Below are positions 55,640 to 64,000 of a stretch of DNA of 64,000 bases, piece after piece. The DNA comes from Closterium sp. NIES-65 (taxonomy: Eukaryota; Streptophyta; Zygnematophyceae; Desmidiales; Closteriaceae): positions 1,880,899 through 1,944,898 of the forward strand of contig CANXME010000053.1 of the NCBI GenBank assembly GCA_948144175.1, read 5' to 3'. Position numbers and translations under genes: made by a program. The notes beneath the pieces were generated by a model. The model ran no database searches. It was not told where the DNA came from and worked only from the letters and a program-made list of their open reading frames with translations. Within the stretch, counting starts at the first letter, position 1. Each line of letters begins with the position of its first letter.

Positions 55640-56944
55640 TAGCATCATAGTCAAGATCAAAGATACCAACCCCCGCCCTAGACAGCTCTCCCCAGCGAGG
55701 GATCTCAGTGGCGTCAGGGAACTGGTGACGCCAAGCGTCCATCAGGCGGCCGAAGCAGCGCTGGGAGGAGTGCGAGCCCCTGCACTGCTCACCAGCGCGG
55801 TCGCCGGTACGAAGGACGTAGGTACAGGGACAAGTACCCCCACCCCGCTGACGTGCAGCGTACCACTCACGAAGCTGCTGGGGGAACGGGGTCTCACGAG
55901 TGCGCTGCTGCTGCTGGCGCTGACCACCACCTAAGCCGCCTCGCTGCGCAGAGCCACCCCGACTGGCTCCACCTCCTCCGCCGCCACCGCCGCTGCTACC
56001 GCCACCGCCTCCTCCTCCGCTCCCACCGCCATCGCCGCCGGCGCCTCCGCTGCCACCGCCGCCACCGAAGCCCCCACCCGCGCCACCACTCCTACCACCA
56101 CCCCCACTCCCTCTGCCTCCTCCGCCTCCACCTCCACCTCCCCCGCCAGCCCCTCCAGCGCCCTTGCCCCCTTTGCCCTTGCCGGTGCGGCATCGCCCGC
56201 TAGGGGCAGACGCAACGCCAACCGACTTGGTGCCAACGAAGTCGACGGCAGCGCCAGAGGCAACAGAGGGCAAAAGGGGGGAGGGGGAGCACCCCTCAAA
56301 GACAGGGGCACGAGTGTCACCTCTAGAGGCTCCTACAGCGACTATACTCTTCTCACCTGCCAGGAGGCGCTCCTCAAGGAGGTCAACGGTGAGTGTGGTG
56401 GGGCAAACAGAGAGGAAGTGGTCCCTGACCGAGCGAAGGGAGTCAGGGAGCCGGGTGACTATGTAATAGAGGGTGATGTACATGGGGGGGGGGGTCTTGG
56501 CGCAGAACTCAGCAGGAAGCGCAGCGCGGTAGCGGGTGTCACTAGTGCGAAGGTGCGTAACGAGGTCAGCGACAGTGGGAAAGGCGGCGAGGTCAGGAAA
56601 GAGGTACGGCAGGATGAGGCGACTAAGAGCAGCAGTGGCAGGGGAAGAGTAGCGTCCAACTACAAGGTCTTAGCACTCTTGTACTGACTAAAGTGCGCAC
56701 GCTCAGCGGTCGGTAAGTGGCGACGCACAGCAAGACGGGTAGCAGCATCGCGTGTGGCCCACTGTGAGCGAACAGTGCTGTCAGCATTAGCAGGCGGGGC
56801 AGGAGAGGCACTAGAGGTGAGATCAAACAGGGAGAGTCCGTCTGACCTATCGCACTGTAGGAAGAGCTCGAGGTCATCGACCCAGACCTCAAAGTCAACA
56901 GCACGACCCTCAGCATCAAAGGTAAGGACACTGGGGGTAGCCAT
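55640..56944 (-). pseudogene. Copia-6 gag with a small deletion
   Basis: ATG at 56944 (MATPSVLTF). About 94 codons on, the TLYDAVVARY region has lost about 10 bp near 56667 and the frame ends. The remainder is open again from 56483 through the poly-Gly tract, Gln run and zinc-like motif (C-x13-C-x3-H-x4-C, ending QRCFGRL) into protease. Confidence 0.86.
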
Positions 56945-57009
56945 GACAGCACTGGTCTAGCAGGGAGTGCCCTCACCAGTCCGGGTGGGTAGGGCCGATG
57001 CGCGCCGGT

Positions 57010-57740
57010 AGGAACAGTAGCGGCTCGACGGTGGCTCGGCGGCAGCGGCTCGGTAGTAGCGGCTCGACGGCGGCCTCGGCGGCTCGGCTGCTGGGCGGCT
57101 CGGCTGCTGGGCGGCTCGGCTGCTGGGCGGCTTGGCGGTTGGGCGGCTCGGCGGCTCGGCTACTTGGCAGGTGAAGGGGTCGTGAAGGGCGGCGACGGGG
57201 CCGCTAGAGGCGGCGACAGGGCCGCGAAGGGCGGCGACGGGGCCGCTAGAGGCGGCGACGGGGCCGCGAAGGGCGGCGACGGGGCCGCTAGAGGCGGTGA
57301 CGGGGCCGCGAAGGGTGGCGACGGGGCCGCTAGAGGCGGCGACGGGGCCGCGAAGGGCGGCGTCAGGGCCGCTAGGGGCGGCGACGGGGCCGTTAGGGGC
57401 GGCAACGGGGCCGCTAGTGGCGGCGACGGGGCCACTAGGGGCGGCGACGGGGCCGATAGGGGCGACGACGGGGCCGCTAGGGGGGGGGGGGCACGAAGGG
57501 CCTTGAAGGGCGGCGACGGAGCCGCTAGGGGCGGCGACGGGGCCGCAAAGGGGCCGCGAGGGGCCTCGAAGGGCGGCGACGGGGCCGCTAGGGGGCGGCG
57601 ACGGGGCCGCGAAGGGGCCGCGAGGGGCCGAGAGGGGCGGGGACGGGGCCGCGAAGGGGCCGTGAGGGGCCTAGAGGGGCGGCGGCGGGGCCGCAAAGGA
57701 CGGCGACGGGGCCGCTAAGGGTGGCGCGAGGGGCCGTGAG
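57010..57740 (-). repeat. GC-rich tandem repeats in the Copia-6 leader
   Basis: 57170-57720 holds the 21-bp unit seen in the Copia-3 leader, and 57010-57160 the GAGCCGCC(CAGCA) units. Copy numbers differ from Copia-3. Confidence 0.8.
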
Positions 57741-57854
57741 AGGCGACGTGAGGGCGGCCAACGGGGCGCGCCTCGGGCAGGGGCGACCCGCGCTCCGGTC
57801 AGGAAAAAATATCGAGTTCAGTGGTGGGCCTTGAGAAGCGTTCCCACTAGGGAA

Positions 57855-57868
57855 CCTGCTCTATACCA
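57855..57868 (-). promoter_or_regulatory. Copia-6 primer-binding site
   Basis: TGGTATAGAGCAGG on the minus strand, next to the 5' LTR; identical to the Copia-3 site. Confidence 0.75.
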
Positions 57869-57994
57869 TGTGAAGAAATGAGGAATGAATGAACTAGAAA
57901 GGAGGTGGGTACAAGTAGGAAAACCTAGAAGTGTTGTACCCCATATTGTCTACCCCACTACAGCCTACACAGACTATAGCATAAGAGTTTGACA
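57869..57994 (-). repeat. Copia-6 5' LTR
   Basis: 126 bp; partner of 50842-50967 with one substitution. Confidence 0.92.
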
Positions 57995-58692
57995 GATCAG
58001 CCTTTTTTTAGGGGTTAGGCTGAATCCAAAGTTTTTTGTTATGTACCTTGGCTGATTTTTCAGTGTTTTTTTTCTATACCTTGGCTGAATTTTCAGCCTG
58101 CTTGTATGAGTGTAGGCTGAGCACTCAGCCTTGAGAGTGGGTACGCACTGAAACCGGAATATAGTGATTTCCACCAGCACACCACTTCCACACGAGCTTC
58201 CTCCCCCATGTTCTGTGTTCCACTCGAATCGAATTGCACCCCCAAGCCCCCATGTTCCACTCGAATTTCCCCCCAGACCTAGTGTTCCACTCGAATTTCT
58301 CCACCAGCCCACGTGTTTCACCCGAATCTCCCCCCAGCCCACTTCGTCCACTCTAATAAACCCCCCTTTCAACTCCCCTCCAACCCACCCTGTTTCTCCC
58401 CTCAACCCAGGTTGCTCTCTCACCCCTTCTCCCAGCCCACCAGCTCGCACCTCCCCATAGCCCGCCCGCCTCCCTCGCCACTCCCAAACCAACCATAAAA
58501 TTGTTACACAAAGTATATGTAATTCGTAATTCGGCTTAGAATCAAATATACTCACAATCAGCGTAATTTTTTTATGAACACTGATTATTCACTGTTTTTT
58601 TCCTATGTAAAGCTGACTGTCAGCGTTTTTTTTCCATACCTGGGCTGATGGATCAGCAAGGTCCAAAACGAATCTAGGGGCCTGGTTTACTA

Positions 58693-58762
58693 TATGTACT
58701 CAACTGCCTGCTAGTGAAAACACCCTCTTTCCTATTTCTGAATCTTGCCTAGTCTTTTGACA
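58693..58762 (+). repeat. Copia-7 5' LTR, second half
   Basis: Continues the LTR from TATGTACTCAACTGCC to TTTTGACA; matches 59806-59875. Confidence 0.85.
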
Positions 58763-58774
58763 TGCTATCAGAGC
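58763..58774 (+). promoter_or_regulatory. Copia-7 primer-binding site
   Basis: TGCTATCAGAGC, 11 of 12 bases of the initiator-Met primer site, directly after the LTR. Confidence 0.75.
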
Positions 58775-59731
58775 GGTTACGCTCCTGGCCTGTGGGCCCA
58801 CTGTTAGCTTCCGCTGCTGTCCTGTCTGTCGCGCGCCCCGTGGTGCGCGACGTTTTTTCTTCCCGCCACGCGCTCGGGGCACATGGTGGTTTCCTGCCCG
58901 CCGAGCGCTCAGGGCGCGCGGCAGTTTTCTGCCCGTCGTGCGCCCCGAGGCGCGCGGCGGTTTTCTGCCCCGTCGACCCGCGCGTCGCCCCCCGTCGCCC
59001 GTCGCAGCGCCCCCGGGGACCCGCGCGTTGCCCTCCGTCGCCCGAAGCAGCCCGCGCGACCCGCGCCAGGCCCGTGCGCGGCCCGTACAGCCTGCCCCAG
59101 CGCCGCGCACTGTCCTGCTTCACCAAGAGCACCGCCCCCACTGCTGCACGCTCTCCTGCCCCGTGCTGCCTATGTTAGGGTTTGGGGGTGGCGAGTATGG
59201 GGGTGACGGGTGTGTACACCGTCCCCTGCTCCTCCTCCTCCTTCGTCTCCCACTGCTGCAGCTACCGCTGAGGGGGGTGGATGTGTTGGAGCTGTCGGAG
59301 AGGGGGGTGGCGTGTGAGCAATACTAGGGGTACAGCAGGGAGTGTGTGAAAGGGGTGTGGGACAGTTGGAGGAGGTTGACCGGAGGTAGCCGGTGTGATG
59401 TCAGCATCGCCAGTAGTCCGGGGGTTGAGTGCTGCGGTAGCCCAGCGAGCCTGCTGCTGCCAAGTCGCCCGTGGGTCTGTTGCTCCTGCTGCTGCTGCAG
59501 CCAGTTACTCTTGTAGTCCGGAGGTTGAGTGCTCCGGTAACCACCATGCGCGCCATTCCTGTTGCCCGTGTGTCTGCAGCTTCACCACAGGCCTCCTATC
59601 TCCACTCCTCTCACAGTTCCTCCTCCTCCTCACTTGCCTTCTGTGACTTCCTCTAGCTCTGCTTGTATTTGTGAACCTACTGCTCTGCCTGCTTGCTGTG
59701 CTGATTATACCCCACTTTGACTATGGGGGTG
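58775..59731 (+). other. Copia-7 internal region without coding capacity
   Basis: Rich in GCGCGC/CCCCG words at 58830-59100, similar in style to the Copia-8 leader. The short open frames overlap in all phases and show no gag or pol motif. It ends in a polypurine-like tract. Confidence 0.6.
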
Positions 59732-59875
59732 TGTCAGAATGTGATGTTTGTCTAGCCTGCAGTGGGGTACTTTATAGCGAGTACAGCTCGAATTAGGGTT
59801 TGCTATATGTACTCAACTGCCTGCTAGTGAAAACCCCCTCTTTCCTGTTTCTGATTCTTGCCTATTCTTTCGACA
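59732..59875 (+). repeat. Copia-7 3' LTR
   Basis: 144 bp, TGTCAGAATG to TTTCGACA; same length as the rejoined 5' LTR, with about ten differences visible by eye. Confidence 0.85.
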
Positions 59876-60063
59876 CCGCCCTGCCCGTGTATCCAATCGA
59901 GTGGTTTCCATGATAGCAGGCAACGCCATCCTGCCCGTCAACCAAACTCCAACTTCCGGACCCTTCCAAGAGCTCACCCACATCAAACTCTTTTCCGTCT
60001 CCTGTCCAGATCTACTCTCACCTCTTCTCTCCTGTATCTCCAGAACTTCTCTCTGTGGCAGCC

Positions 60064-60983
60064 ATGGCTAGGAAGCACAAGACGGCAGCTGACGATGTTA
60101 CCGACGTCCCGCGGGACCTCAATGAGATCCCGTACATCGCCTAGATCAACAAGCAGACTGCGGCGGGGCGCAAGCCCGCCAACCCGCTGCCTGAAGGATT
60201 ACCGTCTCCTGGAGCCACCTCGTACGAAGCACCGCGTGACGTGCTCACGCGCGGGCGTCGGGACGCCAACAGGGTTGCGTCATCGCGCGTCGTCGACAAC
60301 TACGCACACGACAACGACGACGATGACGACAGCGACTACAACGAGTACGCTGTCGGCACCGATGACGAGGCGGACTCACGGGAGGAGCCGGACAAGGGAA
60401 TGTACGACTCTGAAGACGACGACGAGAGCGACGAGTCCGAGGATGCACCGGAAGAAACTCAGCCCGCAGCTCTGACCACGCGTGCTGGCGTGCTAAGCCC
60501 GCAGCCCGTGTTGCCACCGGCCTCGAAGGGTGGCGAACCTCCGCGCCGCGCTCCAAAGACCCGCAACCAGATACCTGTGAAGCGCAGCGTCTGGTCCCCG
60601 CTGGAGAACACCATCTTCGACGTGGCCCGCTGGTTCATGAAGGACGAACTCGAGTCCCTCGTCGGGAAGCAGGGCTCCCAGTATTGGGCGCGCCTTGTGG
60701 CTCACTAGAGAAGGAGAAGCCGGGGTGGGTTCGTGGCGTCAACGTCGTCCAGAAATAGTGGCGCAGCCTTGTCCAGGTCTACAAGCAGCTGAAGAAGGTG
60801 GAAAAGGCGTCGGGCAAGGGTACAGTGTGCAAGCCCCCGTGGTTCCTGTACATGGAGCTGTTCTAGAACAACAGGGCCGTTGCCAACCCGCATGCAGTGG
60901 CAGTCGGCGGCACGACGAACGTTAATGTGCCGTGCGGCTTCACGGTGCCTTCTACGTCGGCGCCCACCACGTCTACACCGACC
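60064..60983 (+). pseudogene. Myb/SANT-like DNA-binding protein remnant
   Basis: From ATG 60064 the frame has one TAG (60142-60144) and is then open to 60706. After an acidic Asp/Glu-rich stretch comes a Myb/SANT-like block with Trp at helix positions (RSVWSPLENTIFDVARWF, later QYWARLVAH). A one-base shift near 60703 leads into EKPGWVRGVNVVQK, WRSLVQVYKQLKK and PPWFLYMELF, with TAGs at about 60757 and 60865. The shape recalls trihelix or PIF/Harbinger Myb-like partner proteins; which one is unclear. It is cut off by the Copia-8 LTR at 60984. Confidence 0.65.
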
Positions 60984-61114
60984 TGTCAAATTATATCTGC
61001 TATATATGTTTAGGTTGTAGTGGGGTAGCCAATATGGGGTACAGCCACTTCTAGGGTTTCATATTTGTACCCAACATTTTCCTAGTTCATTCAATCCTGC
61101 CTAGCATTCTGACA
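60984..61114 (+). repeat. Copia-8 5' LTR
   Basis: 131 bp, TGTCAAATTA to ATTCTGACA, with GTTGTAGTGGGGTAG and TATGGGGTACA core. Confidence 0.83.
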
Positions 61115-61128
61115 TGGTATTAAGAGCA
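61115..61128 (+). promoter_or_regulatory. Copia-8 primer-binding site
   Basis: TGGTATTAAGAGCA after the LTR, a variant of the initiator-Met primer site with one extra or changed base. Confidence 0.6.
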
Positions 61129-61159
61129 GTAGGTCCGTAGGACCGATTTTTTTTTTTTT

Positions 61160-61639
61160 TTTTCGGGCCCACCTACCGTTGCGGTTACTGAGCTGCCCCA
61201 CGTCGTCCTTGCGTTGCGCTGCCCGCGCGCGCCCTGCCTTGCCTACTGTGCGCTGCCCCGCGCGCGCCTCTGCCTTGCCTGCGCGCGCTGCCCTAGTCCC
61301 GAGCGCGCCGCCTGGTCCTACCCCGCGCGCCGCCTTAGGAGCCCGCGCGCGGCCCGCTGCTGCCCCGCGCGCCGCCTGAGGAGCCCGCGCGCAGCTCGCT
61401 GCTGCCCCGCGCACCGCGTCTACCGCCCGTGCAGCCCGTTGCTGCCTCGCGCGCTGCCTTACCCGCCCGCGCGCCGCTTCAGCAGCCTGCGCGCGCCTCC
61501 CCGCTGCCCTGCGCGCCGCCCTAGCCACGTGCGTGCCGCCTCAGCAGCTTGTGCGCTGCCACTACCAGCCCTGTGCGCAGCTTCTCCTATCTGTGCTCTG
61601 CCTTGCCGCCTACGCGCTACTCTCACCTGCCCTGCACTC
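61160..61639 (+). repeat. Copia-8 leader with GCGCGC-rich repeats
   Basis: Irregular repeats of CCCGCGCGCCGCCT and CGCTGCTGCCC words. Shorter (about 525 bp from primer site to gag) than the leaders of Copia-3, -5 and -6 (about 925-1045 bp). Confidence 0.65.
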
Positions 61640-62945
61640 ATGGTGACTCTCAATGTCCTAGCTTTCGATTATGACGGCCGCCCGATAGAGTTTGCCACTT
61701 GGCTCGTACGACCTGCAACTGTTCCTTCTGACTGATGCCAAAGACGGAGTTTCACTGTTCGATTACGTGACTGGCACTTCCGTTGCTCCCTGCTGACACT
61801 GCTACCTCTCTTGACCGCTCACAGTGGCAGACTCGCGATGCTGCTGCGCACCTTGCTATTTGCAACCATCTGCCGATCACTAAGCGCGCGCACTTTAGTC
61901 AGCACAAGACTACTAATGCACTGTATGAGGCTGTAGTTGCCCGCTACTCTTCCCCAGCCACTGCAGCCGTAGGCCGTCTCATGCTACCCTACCTATTCCC
62001 CGACCTGTCCTCGTTTACCACCGCTGAGGACCTCATCTCTCACCTCCTCGTTAGTGACGCTCGCTTTCGTGCCGAGTTCCTCGCCGAGAATCACCCCCCG
62101 ATGTACTTTACTCTCTACTTCCTCATCACCCGCCTCCCTGACACTCTTCGCTCAGTTAGGGACCACTTTCTCGCCCTAGATCCGACCACTCTCACTGTTG
62201 CTGACTTCGAGACGCACCTCCTAGCAGCTGAAAAGAACATTCTCGCTGTAGGTGCTGCTCGAGGCACTCCTCGCACTCCCCTCTTTTAGGGGTGCTCCCC
62301 CTCCCCTCTTGCCCCCTCCGACGCCTCTGTTGTTGTTGCTCTCGACTACCTTGGTGTTGAGGAGGTCGGGGCTGCTTCCGCTCCTAGTGGGAAGCGGCGC
62401 AGCACTAGGGGCAGCAGGGGTGGCAAGGGAGGTGGAGGGTGGCGGTGGAGGGGGCGGTGGTGGAGGCGGCGGGGGTGGTGGAGGTGGGTGGGGGTGGTCG
62501 TGGGGGTGGAGGTGGTGGTGGGGGCCGCGGGGATACCGAGGGCAGTGGAGGTGGCAGCGACGGAAAGTGGGGGAGGGAGGGAGCGGTGGTGGCAACGGTG
62601 GTGGGAGCTGGAGTGGGAGTCGGCTAGAAGGGGAGCTTCGGTGGTGGCCAGGGACAGCAGCAGCAGCAGCGTCAGCGTCAGACCCCCCACGCCTCAGCAG
62701 CTTCATAACTGGTACGCTCAGCGTGGGGCGTCTGGGGGTCCTGTTCGCTGCACCTATACCATTCGTACATGTCCCCCGCGCTGCGTCACCCATGCAACGG
62801 CTTTCACACGGGAGTACCGTTGCTCTCTCTCGGCTCAGCGACGCCTGACGCATCAAGTTTCCTGAGGCTACTGAGTTTCCCCCCTTAGGGCAGATCTGCT
62901 TAGGCGTGATGTTCCTATCTTGATCTTGACTATGATGCTATTCTT
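61640..62945 (+). pseudogene. Copia-8 gag, multiply frameshifted
   Basis: ATG at 61640 (MVTLNVLAF); the frame is lost after about 30 codons. It is open again 61783-62289 with WQTRDAAAHL, RYSSPATAAVGRLMLPYLFPDL and RLPDTLRSVRDHF. A TAG follows at 62287, then the poly-Gly region in shifting frames and a degenerate zinc-like part near 62745-62840. Confidence 0.82.
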
Positions 62946-64000
62946 GCTGCCATGTATGCATTGACTGTTAGTGCTGAGGGTGACTGCTACTTGTGTGTAC
63001 CGCCTTGACCCACATATAGCCCCAGGTATAGAGCCTGCAGCCCTAGGTGCTAGTGAGTCTGTTCTCCCTAGTACTGCGTCCGCTCAGGCCTTGCACACCT
63101 TTACACTTGACTCTGGTGCTTCCCTCTGTTTCTTTCGCGAACAGCACCACACACACTCCCCTCCCTGCACTGTCCCTGTCTCACTGGCTGACCCCTCTGG
63201 GGGCCCAGTGCTAGCACGGTCCACCACTGTGCTTCCGTGTCCGGCGGTCCCGTCTGGTGAGCTGTCTGGTCTCCACCTCCCCTCGTTCTCTACGAACCTG
63301 TGGAGCAACGCCGTCCTTCAGTATCATTGGGTTGGCACCTTTACTCCTGGAGGACAGCGTGTTGGCGATCTGCACGTGCTCCTCGGGACTGGCCGCCACT
63401 TGGCCACGTTCACACGTGCGCCTGGGTCCAGTCTGTACACCTTCACCACTGCGTCGCGCTACACCCCTTTGTCTCCTCAGTTGTATGTGTCCGCTCAGGT
63501 AGCTACCCAGTGTGAGTGGTCGCCGCCTGTCGCACCAGACTCTCCTTTGGCACCACCGACTTGGTCACCCCTCCTTGCATCGCCTTCGTGGCATGCACTC
63601 TGACCTACTGGTCTCTGGTCTTACAGGGTCCTCTGCGCCCTCCCTCCCTCCCTCGCCTGCGACGCCCTGCATTCCTTGCATCGAGGGGCGGCAGCGCGCC
63701 GCTCCTCACTCCTCCTTGTTCCCATCCCACAGAGGCTCCACTGCAGACTCACTCCACATGGACGTGTGGGGCCCAGCCCGCGTCCGTGGACACAGCCACG
63801 AGCGGTACTTCCTGCTGGTCGTCGACGACTACACGCGTTACACCACACCCGGTCTTCCCCTTGCAGCGCAAGGGAATGTCCCTGCTGTTTTTGATCCTTG
63901 GATCCCGCACTGTTCGTCTCCACTCCGGCGAGCGGTTCGAGTCGGACTTTCCTGTTCTGCGTCTGCACTCTGATAGAGGTGGTGGGTTCTCCTCTGACCT
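62946..64000 (+). pseudogene. Copia-8 protease and partial integrase
   Basis: Protease LDSGASLCFF at about 63107; GAG-pre-integrase HHRLGHPSLHR at about 63553 and CIPCIEG at 63674; integrase HMDVWGPARV at about 63757. Frames change several times (for example near 63500 and 63850). The window ends just after the HSDRGG block. Confidence 0.82.

Larger units (their letters stand above)
50842..57994 (-). mobile_element. Copia-6: full-length Ty1/copia element, 7,153 bp
   Basis: Flanked by the perfect 5-bp duplication GATCA (50837-50841 and 57995-57999). The two 126-bp LTRs differ at a single base by my reading, so insertion is recent. All parts are present on the minus strand. The polyprotein frame is nevertheless broken at several places. 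It is the youngest visible insertion in the right-hand nest. Confidence 0.94.
50795..58684 (+). mobile_element. hAT-3: non-autonomous hAT, itself split by Copia-6
   Basis: The ends CAAAGCCCTAGAT (left) and, inward from the right, CAGGCCCCTAGAT form imperfect inverted repeats. The 8-bp duplication GTTTGCTA (50787-50794) and GTTTACTA (58685-58692) differs at one base. Removing Copia-6 leaves about 730 bp. 57995-58150 and 58550-58660 are dense in GGCTGA/TCAGCC palindromes, for example 58083-58098. The middle (58160-58450) has repeated CCACTCGAAT words. No transposase is present. Confidence 0.8.
50721..59875 (+). mobile_element. Copia-7: non-autonomous LTR element (TRIM/LARD-like), interrupted
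   Basis: Two 144-bp LTRs of the same type: the 5' LTR is split into 50721-50794 and 58693-58762, and the 3' LTR is 59732-59875. A primer site (58763-58774) and a polypurine-like ACTATGGGGGTG border an internal region of only about 970 bp with no gag or pol. Flanking CCGCT (50716-50720) and CCGCC (59876-59880) fit a 5-bp target duplication with one change. Without its insertions it would be about 1.26 kb. Confidence 0.82.
60984..64000 (+). mobile_element. Copia-8: diverged Ty1/copia element, runs off the window
   Basis: LTR, primer site, leader, gag, protease and the first half of integrase are visible. It is related to Copia-3/-5 but clearly more diverged and with many lesions, so older. It continues beyond 64000. 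Confidence 0.88.

Noticed and set aside
57164-57718. 184-codon GGDGAA repeat frame
   Set aside because: Antisense of the 21-bp leader repeat of Copia-6.
58164-58460. Frame with repeated Pro/Phe/Arg words inside hAT-3
   Set aside because: Comes from repeated CCACTCGAAT words in a non-autonomous transposon; no domain.
1-64000. tRNA or rRNA genes
   Set aside because: I looked for A/B-box and cloverleaf patterns and rRNA cores by eye and saw none; a covariance-model search would be decisive.

Overview
The window looks like nuclear DNA of a streptophyte (plant-lineage) organism, most likely a green alga. Three intron-containing host genes encode plant-type proteins: cytosolic ribosomal protein uL4/RPL4, quinolinate phosphoribosyltransferase with a plastid-type N-terminus, and a voltage-type CLC anion transporter. 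They sit between very repeat-rich blocks. The gag proteins with long poly-glycine tracts recall Ty1/copia elements I associate with charophyte algae such as Closterium; that placement comes from memory and was not tested.

Layout. 1-6651: two head-to-head, decayed Copia fragments (Copia-1 on minus, Copia-2 on plus). 6652-13122: a different minus-strand Copia family (Copia-B, 363-bp LTR), split by a complete hAT transposon (7664-11628). That transposon has an exact 8-bp target duplication and a five-exon transposase that stays open for 905 residues. 13372-31080: a plus-strand Copia array, LTR / Copia-3 5' part / Ty3-gypsy RT fragment / Copia-4 3' part / shared LTR / Copia-5 / LTR. 31863-46327: the host island, RPL4, QPT and CLC, all on plus. 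46797-50386: a small non-autonomous hAT and a second, decayed hAT. 50721-59875: a four-level nest, in which a non-autonomous LTR element has its 5' LTR split by a non-autonomous hAT, itself split by full-length Copia-6. 60064-60983: a decayed Myb/SANT-like gene cut by the LTR of Copia-8, which runs off the right edge.

Host genes. RPL4 is a 60S ribosomal protein, QPT makes nicotinate mononucleotide for NAD, and CLC moves anions across an endomembrane. They share a strand but show no functional link. Exon structures were worked out by hand from splice sites and keep phase throughout: 392, 411 and 770 residues.

Most unusual signals. (1) In RPL4 and QPT, but not in CLC, many exon edges are tandemly echoed in the neighbouring introns, with 5' edges copied upstream and 3' edges copied downstream. 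(2) Four hAT-type elements carry subterminal palindromes of one common form, NNCTGA-spacer-TCAGNN. (3) The Copia family has very short LTRs (125-131 bp) on elements of about 7 kb, poly-Gly gags, a non-canonical zinc motif, a conserved 3' noncoding block and GC-rich tandem-repeat leaders.
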